DNA of 64,000 nucleotides from Chrysomallon squamiferum (Eukaryota; Mollusca; Gastropoda; Neomphalida; Peltospiridae), in assembly GCA_012295275.1 (NCBI GenBank), contig CM022673.1, positions 20,481,913-20,545,912 of the forward strand, in the 5' to 3' direction. A program made the translations under genes and the position numbers. Numbering within the stretch: the first letter of the stretch is position 1; every line of letters begins with the position of its first letter. Shown here one piece after another: positions 37,201-50,238 of this stretch. The notes below the pieces were generated by a model. The model saw only the letters and a program-made list of their open reading frames with translations, was not told the origin of the DNA and did not search any database.

Positions 37201-40069
37201 TAGAACAGGATTGCTGGTACAAAAAAAAGAAGAAAATCTACTACAAAATATGTTTTCTCTGTGTATCTGTTAATGTGTCCATCTATGCAAGTGCATGCAT
37301 GCTTGTGTATGTGGATGAATGTACATACATATGAAGAGGGACAAGTAAGTACATTAAACAGAAATGTTTTACTATTGCTTTGTTGCCCAACCCTGATGAG
37401 AAACCACTGTTAAAACTGTTTTGAATGTACTGAAATACAGATATTTATAAAAACTAGTATTCTCAAAAATAAAATAAAATTTAAATTAAAATTAACATTC
37501 AGCTCACTTTGTTCGCTGGAATGGTGTACTAAGGAGTGAAGTCATTGTCCATTGAAGAGTGGAGGATTGTTTGGCCATTGCAAAACATCGCTCTAATTCA
37601 AACTGTGTCACCTCCATTAAATTCAGTGGAGCTTGACACAGAAATAGGAACAACCCAATTTGAGGAAGCTGAAAAGAAAGAAAAACAAAATGTGAGAAAT
37701 GGAAGATAACTGACATACACAAGAATTACACATTCATGTCTGATAGAGAAATGTATAGTCCCAGAAAAGATGAAGAGTAAATTCAGACAAAAAGAATAAA
37801 CAAACAGTATGCAATATTATAGGCAAATTTTTAGTGTAAAAGTAATTGTTCTCAGTATGTGACCTATTCTGCATTTTCTGTTAATTCAGCTAACAGAAAA
37901 ACTGATGTTCGTAAAATGGAAATTAATAATATATAAAAAAAAATAGAAAAATACATTGAACATACCTCCCACATAGCTTTCATATATGTACGGTATGGTT
38001 CAGCTAAAAGTTTATCTTCCCAGCCCTGCATATCATTCAGCCATGCCTCAGTTACTGCTTTCCTTTCTGCAATCATATTCTGTCGCAATTCTCTGGCACG
38101 TCTAGCTTCTTCTTCTCGAAGCTGGTTCAGGAGATTCGATGAATCATGGGGGATAATGGGTTTAACTCCTCTTCTTCTCAGACCTACATAAAAAAAATTA
38201 AAATAATATTGTTAACTACTGTTTAATTTTTCAAATAAGCTTTGCAATTAACATTAATATTCAAAAACAGTTTTAAAAGATGTATTTTTTTAATGGTTAT
38301 TATTATTATATAAAATGTACTTCCTTGAAAAAATAGTATTCTATTTCACAAGCTAATGGAATATTTTTTAAAAATTCAACAGTAAAAATTAGGATTAATT
38401 ACTTTACCTTTGTTTGAACTGACATTTCCAGAACCACTTGTTGCTTCAATTGTTGTTTTCTCCCTTAATTCTCTGAAAATTAAAATATATATTTAATGTG
38501 AGAATTTACATAGTCAAAGTTTGTTAGCCCTTGAGAACTGGTTACAAGGTAACGAGATAAAAAAATTTAAAATTTGGGAGACCAACCTTGACAAAAGAGC
38601 TAGTTTTTGTTCCAACATTGTTTCCAAACGCTGAGCTCTTTTTGAGACATAATGATCTGGACCATTGTAGCGGAAACAATTCTCCAACATCAAGCGAAAG
38701 TCTGCAACAAATTCAGTGATTGTCTCATACTGGCGATTATCAAACTTCTCTTTCACTGAAAAAGAATTAAAACCAAGCTTGAATGCTATCATATTTGTAC
38801 ACTTTGACCAAATATAAATATGATGGTAACTAAGAAAATATTAAACAGTATTAGTATCAATACATATACTGTTTTTACCATTTCAATGAAAGGTATTTTA
38901 TTTTGTAAAATGAAGTATTTTTTTATCTCAAATTACACACAATGCATTTTACAGCTTTTCCAAACTTTAAATGGTAAAGATTCTACAGAAATAAAGATTA
39001 GATTTTGTAATTAAAGGCTGCTTGTTCTGACCTGATTTACAGACAAAAATAAATAAAAAATACCAGCTTAGTTTTTAATATATTTACATGTCTGTATGAA
39101 GGAACAATTTGGAAGTTATGAAAAAAAAAAATAACAAAAATGTACTCTTAAACTATATATATATATATTTTGAAAAATAGCACACAACATGTGATATGAA
39201 CCAGAACTTTTATTTTTATTACTATAGTTTCTTTTGTTTTCCTGTTATTCTTATATATATATATTGTGCCTGCTTATTCTGAAAATGTTATCAAGAAGTA
39301 ATGTAATATGTTCTAAAAATATGTTTAATATAATTGCTTATGTCAAATTAATTAATGTGTGATTATAAGAATTTAAAATTTAATGTCAGCTGACTCAGTG
39401 AGAGTAATTACTAATTAATATGTAATAGAATGTTATCAAATTTTAGTTTAAAGAAAACAGTACAACATATTTGATTATCTACTGGAACAGGACTGATATA
39501 TGTATCTCTGAAATTGTGTTTAAAATTAGATGAACATAGCAGTTTTATTTACTATGTTCAAAAATAGTACTAAGTGGGGGTTTCCCAAATTTGAAGGGAA
39601 TTCCCTTCGAATTTAAGAACTATGATGTAACAAGTCAGTTTCTTAAAAAGTGGGAACTAGTAATCTCTTTTCACCATGGACATAAACAATACTTACTTTT
39701 TCTTAACCACATGGGAGATTTAACACGTTCATAATAATCGGACAATTCGGGAACTGAAGAGTCAACTGCATCCATAAATGGCCAGTTAAAATGTTTATTC
39801 GTGTCCAACATTAGTTCGTACAAAATACGTTCTCCTTGTTGTAGCTCATAATTTAGAGGAGCTACTTCTTCCTCGATCTCACTCTCTTCGTCCTGTCCTG
39901 ATGTAACCTCCGTGTCCTGTAAATGCTTTAAAGAATTAAGACTGTTAGGCTGCTCCATCTTAGGTGTCAAACTACCGTCCCATGTTGAGATCTTCTCCTG
40001 TTCTCGACACAAACTATTTATTTCGTTTTGGATGTCCACATTTGACACGTTATCACCTGTAACTTCCAT
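28247..40069 (-). CDS. BRD10: BRD10/KIAA2026-like bromodomain protein, 14 coding exons, with one apparent frame break
   Basis: Exons in transcript order: 40069-39697, 38755-38587, 38472-38408, 38183-37966, 37668-37508, 37028-36920, 36689-36644, 36439-36348, 36054-35854, 35504-35418, 35077-33807, 33435-33325, 33034-32867, 32566-28247. An N-terminal bromodomain (about residues 74-180) has the ZA-loop NWPFMDAV and the acetyl-lysine-reading Asn155 in CFRYNGPDHY. A Glu/Arg-rich helical stretch follows. Next comes a DDT-like hydrophobic block (LFLFLCQAPLNLMEVTQFEL). Last are WHIM-like blocks (KFHELSFYRKVWIMKTL and ILGWDAKGNSYLHFP). Then come an acidic Ser/Lys-rich exon and a 1439-codon terminal exon rich in Ser, Thr, Gln and Val. 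Acidic-linker exon 33807-35077 is 1271 nt where phase needs 1272; see the A8 run at 34604-34611. With that base the protein would be 2463 aa, against about 2100 in vertebrates. Family identity is from recall of the bromodomain and layout; vertebrate function is poorly known, presumably chromatin-associated. Confidence 0.85.
34604..34611 (-). other. BRD10: Frame break in an A8 run inside the BRD10-like acidic exon
   Basis: On the - strand the upstream frame (acceptor 35077) runs ...I-S-D-E-K-K and stops at TAA (34603-34601) straight after eight A's. One more A gives ...D-E-K-K-I-T-S-E-D and joins without further stops to the 3' half ending at the 33807 donor. Composition (Asp/Glu/Ser/Asn/Lys-rich) is the same on both sides, and phases at both exon borders demand the missing base. 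Likely causes, in order: a homopolymer error in the assembly, a real indel allele, or slippage on the A8 run during transcription or translation. Confidence 0.9.
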
Positions 40070-40903
40070 CGTTAAGAATACAGCCGTGTATGACGTTATC
40101 CTCTTTCGAGAATCACTAATTTATAACAGTATGTATTGTTTATACCTAGCATATTAATGATAATTATGCATCATATCTCTGATATAAACACAACAAGAAA
40201 TAGATATATATTACATATATAATTGACAATATTTCCTGAAATCACCTATTAAACAAAAATAAAAAACTGGAATCAGTCACATTATCGCCATACTTTAGGA
40301 AAGTTATCATCAGATACTAGACACTTAATTAGACAAAGGTGCAGACCTGACACGTGTTTTTTCATTTTTTTCTAATTTTGTGTGACATAAACATCTAACA
40401 AATTTTTTTTTTGGTATATCACACCTGCAAACACAACAGACACTCCACCTTGCATTCGGCGGACGAATATATCGCGACATTTGTAGCCATACAAAAGCAC
40501 ATATAGTATGCTGAAATAAAATTAAGTTAAATAGTATTGATGAATACAAAACTTACTATATAAACAGAAAAACTGAACATATATTTTTTTGTTATTCTAG
40601 TGATTATTAAAATAAACCTTAAATTAGTGAACTTATTTTTTAAGGAACAGTAATATATGCAAAATAGCAATTCTCTGGCTGCCTCATTTTGATGTATATA
40701 TTCTTTATCATAAAAACAAACTATTTTTATTGTTTAGTATCATTTTTGTTGTTTTCTTGATTGAAATCAAATAGTACAGCTGATGTTGATTTAAAAAAAT
40801 AACTGGAACAAATTATTATGAAATTGGCGAATTAAATCTACTTCCGGTTTATAATGCAAAGTTTGAACTTCCTGACATCAAAGGTTACTTCCTGTTGAAG
40901 AAA
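40070..40903. promoter_or_regulatory. Divergent promoter interval BRD10-like/TMED
   Basis: 834 bp between the two outward-facing start codons. It holds no supported gene. A CACGTG E-box lies at 40351-40356 and a modest GC-richer patch near 40430-40490. The short frame read on the - strand there (Cys-rich near 40400-40500) has no family match I recognise and is probably 5'UTR. The sequence just before the TMED start (ACTTCCGGTTT near 40840) contains an ETS-like CTTCCGG core. Confidence 0.55.
40841..40847. promoter_or_regulatory. ETS-type core CTTCCGG upstream of the TMED start
   Basis: Heptamer about 57-63 bp before the TMED ATG. It matches the GABP/ETS core, a common proximal element of housekeeping promoters. 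Two further TTCC cores follow (near 40869 and 40889). Function is inferred. Confidence 0.35.
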
Positions 40904-41672
40904 ATGGAGATACGTAGCTATTTGTTAGTTTGTTTGGGCATTTTGACAGCATTGTCTGATACATGTATCAGTGTTGAAACTGACTTGACAGTAGAAGTTA
41001 ACGCAGGATCTGAGCATTGCTTTTTCCAAAGCATAAAGAAGATAACATCTGTTGAAATTGAATATCAGGTGAATTTCTTAAGCCAATACCGTGAATACGA
41101 TTTAATTTTATAGGTACGGTGAATACCGTGAATAAGAGAATAATGAATTTGTGAAATATGAATTATTCAAATAATGAAATATAATATAAATTATAATATT
41201 AAATATACTAAATAGATCAAATACATTTAGTATACGTGATCATCACGCAAGACAGTTATTTTTATAATTTTGGAAGTCGAGTTCTGCTTCTGAATTCCAC
41301 GTCATGCTCACATACATGACACACTGTGACACTGTGACATGTCATATAGGCATAGAAACTCTGCTTCTACTACTAATACTAGGTGAAGTCGCCGTATATT
41401 TTGTGTATATTTTAGTTAGAAAGGATTGACACTGTTTAAAATGATTATATTAATTATTATTAAACTTGCCTTTCTTCAGTTTTATCAATTAAACACGCCT
41501 AATCCTATTTCGTATTTATTTGTACACAATCGTGACAATGCCACATTTAGTCTTACTCAAGTTACTTAACATCAATTTTAGTAAAGAAAACAGACGTTTG
41601 GTGTTATAAATTATTTAATTAACTGGTTTATAATAGTTGCTTTGTCTACAATCATCCAGAGTTGATCAAACA

Positions 41673-41715
<43 letters not shown>

Positions 41716-44700
41716 AAATGTTTTCTGTTGATGTTTTCATCAAAAGAGTCTTAAATGCATAAATGTATAAAATATATATGTAAAATAGTCAATTTATGTA
41801 TTAGTTTTTTTACACATCTATGAATGCATTCTCTTGTGTCTACAGTTAACTGACTCTATAAATATATCCAGCATGTGCAAATTTGCATTATTGAAAGAAA
41901 GAGGATTTTAGGGTGCATATGTTTGAACTTTATTTCTGATAAATTGAACAGAATTCATGCCAAAGAAATATTTTTCATAATTCATTGATTTCTGGGCCCA
42001 TTCATATAGAGTGGTTCCAGTTACACAACATATTTCTCATGATGCTAGTTGGTCTGCCATAGATGGGGAAACCATGCAGTAACACATGACCCATATGAGC
42101 TGAAAAGTCGGTCAGCAATAACTTCAGCATTTAATTTGACATTTTCTATTCTTAAAGTTTGTAATTCTTCTTGCATTACTACAAACAGAAGCTGATCAAT
42201 GTGTGTCTGGGCTGTTGTGTAGCTATTTCATAATGAATGCTAAGCATGTCAACCTCATTTTCTTCATGTATTTCACTTAATTGTTGTAATGTTTTAGCTG
42301 CATTGACCTTCACAGCCCTGTCCACTTTTCTTCTGTACCTTTTGTCAACAGCAGATGATTTTAAATCTGGTGTTGATCTCATTGCTGCTGACACTGTGAC
42401 TGTTGGTATCCAATCAGGACTGTCTTTCTAGAATAATTCTGCTGTCACTTCTGAAAATGTACAGCAGTTTATTTACATATGTCTAATAAAATATAGGATT
42501 AATGATAAAAGGAATTAACAAATGTATGTATGTTCAAATATATATTGTTAAACTATGGCACATATTAGTACTATATTGTAAAGCTTGCATGATGATATAA
42601 TTTATATGGTAACATGTTACTGCTACTGAAAAAAAATTATATACTGTTTATAAAATGTTCTGAGCAAACTCGAACATTTGCTAGATTTTTGTTGTCCATA
42701 TTTTGATTAATTTCTCAAGCCATAATCACCTCCGTTCATTATTTAGTTTCTTAGTTTGTTCACCGTGATGTTTTATTATAGCTGGAGTTACATAATAGTG
42801 GATTTTTTCTTCAGCATTGTACAGCTTCTTCTTTTGTATGGCATGCTTCACTGTGATTGATAAGAAACAAAGGCTTCAGTGGTCCCAAAGATGGCTGACT
42901 TTGTTTTGGGACATCACTAGAAACCAATCTATTATATATACTAAAGTCAGAATAAATAACCTACAAGATATTAAAACTATAAACAATTTATGGCAAAATC
43001 TCTGGACACCAAATTTAATACTCTGAGCTTTGTTACTATTAGTATCCAGATCTGTTCTGTTATAAATGGGTAATGTTGTTGTTGTTTTAGATTTACACTT
43101 TTTTCAGCAAATGTTTACTGAATATTTTACTAGTTTGTTCATCTGTTAGTGAATACCTGATAAACAAAAAATCAAATAAAACTGTTAAAGCTTATTTTGG
43201 TTAATAAAATCAACCATTTTTTTTATGTTGTTATTTTTGCTAAATCGTGATTCAGCTGCCCATTTGTAATATATAAAATATAAAGAAAAGTAAATAGGAA
43301 TGAAACTCCTGTTCAGTAAATTATAGATAATATAGATTTTTTAGTGTAAGGAGGTTTGTGTCCTTATTTCAGTACAGATTAATTAGATTTTAATAGCAAC
43401 ATTTGCAGTATACGTTTTGAGATTTAATGATTATGTAAAATAAATGTCAGTAATAGTTAAAAAGTAACCACATAATATTTTTTCTTTCATTGTTGAATTA
43501 AAAAAACTGACCATTATAAAAGTTATGAAGAATTCTGGTTCAAAAACCAGTAAACACTATCACCATCAAAACTGAATGATCAGTATAAGATTAACTTGTA
43601 GTGGCTTGTTTCTAAAAGTCCAATTAATTTTTATGAAAAACACAGTAATTCCAGTGGTTAAATACAATTGAAACTGATGTTTTGTTAGTAACTGTCATCT
43701 TTGTATGGAATGAATTTGTGCAGAAGGATTTGTGTCGATAAAGGATGTACACAATGTTTCTAAAAGTCAGTTCTCTGCATTTCTTGTTTCCTGATGGTTT
43801 AACTTTAAGAGGATTTGCAATTTCATTTCATTTCTGACAAGTACAGCTGTTCATGATTAATAAAATTACCAAAAAGTTACTCATTCTGAATAATATGAAA
43901 ATTCATATTTATTATTTTAGGTTATAGATGGAGGTGAACTGGACATAAACTTTTACATCTCCAGCCCTGATAAAGTTGTTCTTGCTGCTGATGTCATGAA
44001 AACAGAAAATGTTCACAAGTAAGAAGACTGATATTAATAATTATAAATAAAATTATTAAAGTTTAAAAATTATGAACATGAACTTGAATGTGTGAATTGG
44101 AAAATGTTTTTCAGTATCATTTTTGTCATTAATATTAAAATAGATAAATAATAAAAATTTCAGATGTATTATGTATAGATGTGTATTTAAAAGATATGGT
44201 AAATAATAATTACATATCAAATTACAGGTATGGGTAATACTTAAAAATTTACTTTTAGGTTTTAAATAAAGTTCTGGTGAATAGAGACATGGTATAGAAA
44301 ACTGCTTACCAGCAGTATACTTTTAACTACAAATAAACTTTCAGTTTTGTTTTTAATAATTTTGATAATTGCTTCATTATATAAACACTGACTTATGGTA
44401 ATAGGTTCCAAATGATAATAAATTTTAAACATTTTGGTTGAAAAACATCATTCCAGTCAGTGCTTTAGAGTGACTGAAATAATTAATCTTAATAAAATTT
44501 ATTTGATTGATTAATTGATTGGTTTATATGACTGATTTAAAACAAAAACAAATGTTTTTAATATATTTATTGATTTTTATTGTTAATGTTATTCAGGATA
44601 GAAGCCAAAAAACCTGGAGATTACATGTTCTGTTTAGACAACAGGTTTAGTCGCTTTTCAAAAAAATTAGTTTTCTTTGAGCTTGTTACCAGTTCTGATG

Positions 44701-45315
44701 AAGATGGCGATGATGAAGAGGATGATGATAACTGGAAGGTTAACAAAGATGAACTTGAAGAAATTATGGATATAACAATTGATGATTTTAAAGTAAGACT
44801 AAAACAAAAATCCAAGTTATTAACATAATGTTATATGAAAAATGTGTAAAGGAACAGTTAAAATTTGTTCACTTCAGTTCAGTGATTTATGCTTCCTGAT
44901 TAATAGTTTAAATAAAAGATTTCTCTGAATATATTTGAAGGAGATAATTATTTCCTAAACAGTAATGTTATTCTCTCTTTTCATAAAGATAACAAGGAGG
45001 AAAAGAATGCTAATAAACATGCAATTGTCTACTTATTAAAACTGTATATATTTACTATGTATCATCTTTTTTCAGACTATTATAGCCAATGTGAAGGTAA
45101 ATCTAGAGAAGTCTGTACAGTTGCAGAATTTAGTAAAAATGTTTGAGGCTCGTGATCGCAATATTCAAGAAAACAATTTTGAGCGAGTGAATTGGTGGTC
45201 TTCAATTTTCCTTGTTGTCATGATAGTAGTGAGTCTGACACAAGTAATAATGATTAGAAGTCTGTTTGCAAACAAGGCTAGTAAATCTACACAGTCAATG
45301 AAGGTACGGACATGA
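40904..45315 (+). CDS. TMED5: p24-family cargo receptor, TMED1/TMED5 type, 4 coding exons
   Basis: Exons: 40904-41068, 43921-44018, 44597-44792, 45076-45315; phase-consistent, 232 aa, matching the ~230-aa family. The protein is a type I membrane protein of ER-Golgi COPI/COPII vesicles. A signal peptide (about residues 1-23, hydrophobic SYLLVCLGILTAL) is followed by a GOLD domain with the family's two cysteines (GSEHCFFQ and YMFCLDNRFS). Then come a very acidic linker (Asp/Glu run about residues 110-123) and a coiled coil. Next is the p24 juxtamembrane RVNWWS and a membrane helix ending MIRSLF. The cytosolic tail lacks a terminal KKxx and resembles the basic tails of TMED1/5, which separates it from the alpha and beta classes. 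TMED1 versus TMED5 cannot be decided by eye. The ATG at 40904 is the first in frame. Confidence 0.93.
41676..41714. repeat. Poly(T) run of 39 bases in TMED intron 1
   Basis: Uninterrupted T39. This could be the reverse-strand poly(A) tail of a retro-insertion. The DNA on either side shows no recognisable SINE or cDNA body, so a simple homopolymer is equally likely. Confidence 0.9.
42040..42445 (-). mobile_element. Degenerate transposase-like coding remnant in TMED intron 1
   Basis: Read on the - strand, 42412 to 42182 is open with a basic, non-repetitive composition: a DWIPTV block, then VDKRYRRKVDRAVKV, then KTLQQLSEIHEEN. After a stop and frame changes come QEELQTLRIENVKLNAEV (coiled-coil-like) and, in another frame, LLHGFPIYGRP. 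The coiled coil followed by a [LY]xTG[FL]PSYG-like block resembles the region ahead of the catalytic domain in DDE_Tnp_4-type transposases. The match is from memory and weak. At least two frame breaks make it non-functional. It might instead be a fragment of another gene. Confidence 0.4.
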
Positions 45316-45987
45316 CTGCATCTTTTCAACAGTACGTTAAATCTGTTGTGTTCACATCTGAAGGGTTCAGGATTTATTAGTTATATTGTTATTGACTGAA
45401 ACACAAAGTGCATTTAAGAAGTATTTTTAATAACATAATATGTGAGTATTATGTTTGGTGTTTTTTTTCTGTTGTTATTTTGGCAAAGGAAGGCTTCTTG
45501 TTTTTATTTGCATGAAGGCTGTGTGTATGTGTGATTCAGTCTACATGTAGTTGTTTTAAAGGTTAATGTTTTATAAACTAGCAATCACATGACCCTTATG
45601 TTTGTAATTAGGGAGCTGAGTACAAAATACACTTTTAAAACTGTTAAATGCCCATTCTTAATCTGATTATGTCCTTTTAACTTTCAAGAATATATATGTG
45701 TTTATTAGTATTAATCTTATTATAAGAATTATTGGAATAGGATGTTCAGTATATCAAATATAGTAATTCCTGTTATGTTAATATTTATGGAAAGAACAGT
45801 TCTTCAAAAAAATATTTATTCAGCATGCTTTCCTACAAATAAAAGAGCATGTTAATAAGTTAAACAAAGTATTCTTGTATTTTAACATTTTCATAATTAA
45901 AAAAATATTGTATTAAAGGTGGGATTCTTTTCCTTTTTTTTTTTTTTTTTTTTTTTAAATTATTTTTGATAGAAGAATGATAATTTT

Positions 45988-46031
45988 ACATTTAATAGTT
46001 TTGCCCTTTTAAGCTTAAAACTATTAAATGT
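45988..46031. repeat. Perfect 15-bp inverted repeat (hairpin) with a 14-nt loop
   Basis: ACATTTAATAGTTTT at 45988-46002 is exactly complementary in reverse to AAAACTATTAAATGT at 46017-46031. It lies ~670 bp downstream of the TMED stop, possibly within its 3'UTR. It could be an RNA stem or a palindromic transposon scar; no conserved terminator role is implied. Confidence 0.75.
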
Positions 46032-49000
46032 AGGCCTATATCACTTCACTACACTGGATATTAAGTGAGAAATCCACATGCTCAAACACTGTTATACCAA
46101 GATTCAAAAATGCATTTTCAAGTTTACTTTTTATTTTTTAAAGAAAAGAAAAATTCTAAACTGACAAGATTTGAACATTGTTTCATCATCTGTAAAATTC
46201 AAACAACAAATATCCAGGCGGATTTATATTACGAATATGATCCAATTTGATACACTATTTAATCTAGTTGACATTTATTTTTAAATAACATCTTGATTAC
46301 CAGATTTATTTGATAATTTGAGCATACACATTTCCAGATCATTAAATAAATAACTAATAGCCAACAAACATGTATTTTATGGAGTTTTACACATTTTTTA
46401 TTATTATTTTTTCCTTTTGTTATATATTTATGATTTAAAGGAACAAGGACTAAAAAGTATACAAATTTGAATAATTTTATATATAACTGCCTTCGTCTTG
46501 TTGCTGATCAGATGATAAAAATCATTAGCCAATGTCATAAGGGCTCGTCTATTTAATACATTTTTGATGCAAGCTAGGTCAAATCTGTTGTATTACTTTA
46601 ACTGCCTGCTATAAACAAACATTTCCTGTTTTTTTTAAATTTAATTATCCTTTCTTGTTAGGCTCTTATGTTACAGACATTTCCTATATTTATTTATTTA
46701 TTTATTTGTCCTTAAGTTGCAGATCACAGGCCAAAGTAGCACCTTGAATCCTCTTTAGATCTTAGAGTAAGATTTTGTTAGTAAACTTTGCAGAATGCAG
46801 ATCTTTAACAGTCTACACAAATAAATCAAAGTGAATATTTTCAGTGTGATTGTTTCCACTCTGTCAGTGCAGAAGTCAGTGGTGTTTATTAATGTTTTTA
46901 TGAACAAATCCTTATTTTATTTTTTGATATTTTTACCATAAGTGCTAAAAAAGATAACTGTTAACTTTATATGTACTTCTGTCCATTTTAAAAGTGCCAA
47001 ATTTAAGTTACGATACAATAGTTTTGTTTACAGAAATACTCGTAAATGGTCAGATATTTCACTTTTAAATGTTCAAATTTGTGAAGGTTGTGAACATGGG
47101 AGCTTTATTGAATATAGTTATCTTTTCAATCAGCTATTATCAAAATTAATAATAGGATTTCAGTGAACATCAAATGCAATAGAAAGCTCACAAAATATCA
47201 AAACTGATATTTTTTATGGATATGTTAATAAGATTTGTTTAATACAAATATTCCAAAGTTGTTAAAAAAAATTCACTTTCATTTGATTATGAATATCAGA
47301 AAAGATTTTGTTTGTTTTTGTTTTCATTAGAATGTAATTGTATCTTTTTTTATGTTCGTTTTGATTTTCAATGTTGCTATCTCATTCTTTATAATCAAAA
47401 TATCTATAAACAAATCCACCCTTTAGTTTTCTTACTTTAAAACTATTTTTATATTCTCACCATCATAAACCACTTTCTAGTTTTGTTTATTTTCAATTAC
47501 CTCAGAGCATAAAAAATTTGAAATTCCAAAGGAATGTACAAAGCCTTTTTCTTTATTTGGAACTGATATCAAGCATAAATCTAATGAATACCTCAAAGTT
47601 TAGAAAGATTGTTTCATTGTTGTTGATACAATGTACCAAATAACCTATATCAATTTTAAAAATGTCTTGCTCGATATTAACTTTAACATACAGATTTGTA
47701 CACTGATATAAAGTAGTAGTGTTTTAAACACTGGTTGTGTTAATTGAATTAGATGAAGTATTTTAATATAACAATAAGAGGTGTTGTCAGATAACACAAG
47801 TCAGAACATATATTTAAACATCTAGATATTCTTAACAAATTATAAGGCCAAAACTTGTGTTTTCTGAGTCAATATTTTGTAAATTGTGATATTTTTGTCT
47901 GTTTAGAAATAAATTAACTTACAGTTGAAGTTGCAAAATTCATATTAGATAAATTTGTCACACAGCAGTATAGTTAACCATTTTTGTTTCATTCCAGGTT
48001 ATATGTGTAAAAATACAATGATAACAATCTTTATCTATGCATATTATATAAATATATGAGTTTTTCTATATTTTGATGATGACTTGCAGTGTGTGTGTGT
48101 GTTAACTCTTTTTGTCAATTTTAAAAATGAAACATTACACAAGAGAACTATTAAACTCAGTCTGGATTAAATTTATGTATGTAGAATGTTTGAGTTTTTA
48201 CCATCCATAATTACATGTTGAATAATAATTAATGATATTAAATTTAGTTACATTGAAGTGAGTTGCTGTTTAAAACAGGTTTGAATTTGTATCAGCATAG
48301 TATTCCTGTGAAAAAGGCAAAATGTTACCCTCAAAAGTGTCCTCACAAACTTTTATTATAATTTTTTAATTATTGTTGCTATAAATTAATGCAGAAAATG
48401 AATTACAGGTTATTTGTAAACATTGTCATAGCTATACTTTAATTTCTTGAAAATAAATGTTACATGGATGTGTTTCCTTCTGAACATTCATTAATTAACA
48501 CTGTAATTCCATTAAATTATTATTATTGCTAACAGATGAATAAAATAGGTTTTATGTCTTATGTGACCTGCATAAATGCTACATTTGTTAAACAACTAAC
48601 TTTTAATCAAAATTTCATATAAACTGTTTTGATGTGTTACTTACTTTTATTTCTTTTATGTTATTATTAAAGTAGTTAAAACTTTATAAATCAAAGTATT
48701 ATCGTTTGTAACCTAGAATGTACAGTTATGAATTATTTACAGCTTTCTTTCAGTCATAACATACATGCTGAGTTAAATATTTAAAAACGTGCAAATGAAA
48801 GAAATGTATAAAATAATCAAAATAATTTTATATATCACGATTATTTTTAATCTTTAAGTAAAGTGATGAAAGTAAAATCCATAAATTTTGCTTTTTATCT
48901 GCTTATACCCAGTGTCTTAAAATCAGCAGCTTCCTATTACTTTATTCATTCTGTGGTATTGTAGTAATTATCATAATAGTATTTATTAAAACTTAATGTA

Positions 49001-49893
49001 TTTTTATATTTTACTTCCATTTAATTTACCTTTAATTTATATTTATTCTTGCTAGATTCAGTTTGTTGAATTTGTTTTGTAGCTGTTTCTAATTTTGATT
49101 TTAAAGATTTATTTATTTATTATCATCACAACTGTTTTAGTGGTATATTGTTAAAATAGTAACTATACATTTTTGCTACTGCAATATAGTCTATTTTTTT
49201 ATTTTTTTCAAATATTTTATTTTAATTTTATTTTATATTTGAAGTGAAGTTTAATAAAATAATAAATATATATTATAATGAAATAAAACTAACAGCAATA
49301 ATGTACAAATAGCATTTAGATCACAAAATGAACAAAAATTGAGAATTATAATTTTCTCAAATCTCAGGATTTTCTGCTATTTGTGGTCTCAATTACATTT
49401 TATACTTTTGAATTTTTCTTTAATTAATATAATCTTGTTAATTAATTTTTCCCAAAATAATAAAACTGTACTTTGCAATTTCTAAATTTTCAACCTTTAT
49501 AAAATAAACATTTGTTGATTTTTATGAAGCCTTTGTTTTATTTGCTGATTTTATATATTTTACTGTTCAAATTATTAATATCAGTCTTATAACTGATTAT
49601 AAGTTTTGGTTGTTTAATTTAAAATACATCTGCCATACAAAAGCTGCAATTTCTGATACAAGTTGGACTGATACACAGATCATCCCTGCCCAACAAAATG
49701 TGCATACTTATAAGCCTACCTTTATCTGAAGAATTTGTCAAAGCTGACCACTTCTATGGTATTTTTATTATATATATATATATTACCCAACAGCAGCAAA
49801 TTTCAGTTAAAATAACTGTTTTCTTTATGAAAATAAAAACAAAATAATAAATAAAAAATTATTATCAGAAATATCCGATGACTTAATACATAA

Positions 49894-50238
49894 TTATTTT
49901 TGAGACATATTTCTAAGTGTAAGTTGTGCATTTTTTGTCAAACGCCTTTTAAGACGATCAGCCAGTGTCAGTGGGAGAGGACTGTCTTTTTCTATCAAAG
50001 AATCATCAGCAGGACAAAATGTACTTTCTAACCTTGCCTTAGTCTGTGACTTAGATGAAATAATATTACAATCATGTTCACAAACAACATTTTTCATACT
50101 GGTTGGATCCACTGGAAATACCCCTTTTGCACTGAAACAGTATATACAGTTAATGCCCTTTTCAGAATCAGTGTTGTGTTGTTCAATTTTCATTTTATCC
50201 ACATTTGGTTCTTTTGAATGTCCACTCTGTGGCAAAAT
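49894..50238 (-). pseudogene. GEN1: Out-of-frame C-terminal extension of GEN1
   Basis: Directly after the GEN1 stop, another - strand frame stays open for about 115 codons to a stop at 49894. It has coding-like composition and ends with a S-P-L-P-L-T-L-A-D-R-L-K-R-R-L block. That echoes an L-T-L-x-Q-R-L-x-x-K-L block inside the large GEN1 exon. One extra A in the GGAAAA at the stop (about 50243-50246) would fuse the frames. Alternatively an unrecognised intron, or a genuine truncation, explains it. No phase-matching donor was found close by. Confidence 0.5.

Noticed and set aside
40325-40549. Cys-rich - strand frame upstream of the BRD10-like start
   Set aside because: Looked zinc-finger-like (C-x2-C pairs), but the frame does not join to exon 1 in phase by any clear donor and no family fits; probably 5'UTR.
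40895-40903. N-terminal extension of the TMED protein
   Set aside because: The apparent start is TTG; the first ATG is at 40904 and yields a normal signal peptide.
46065-47166. Two short + strand frames downstream of TMED
   Set aside because: No similarity, no splice context; likely TMED 3'UTR or intergenic.
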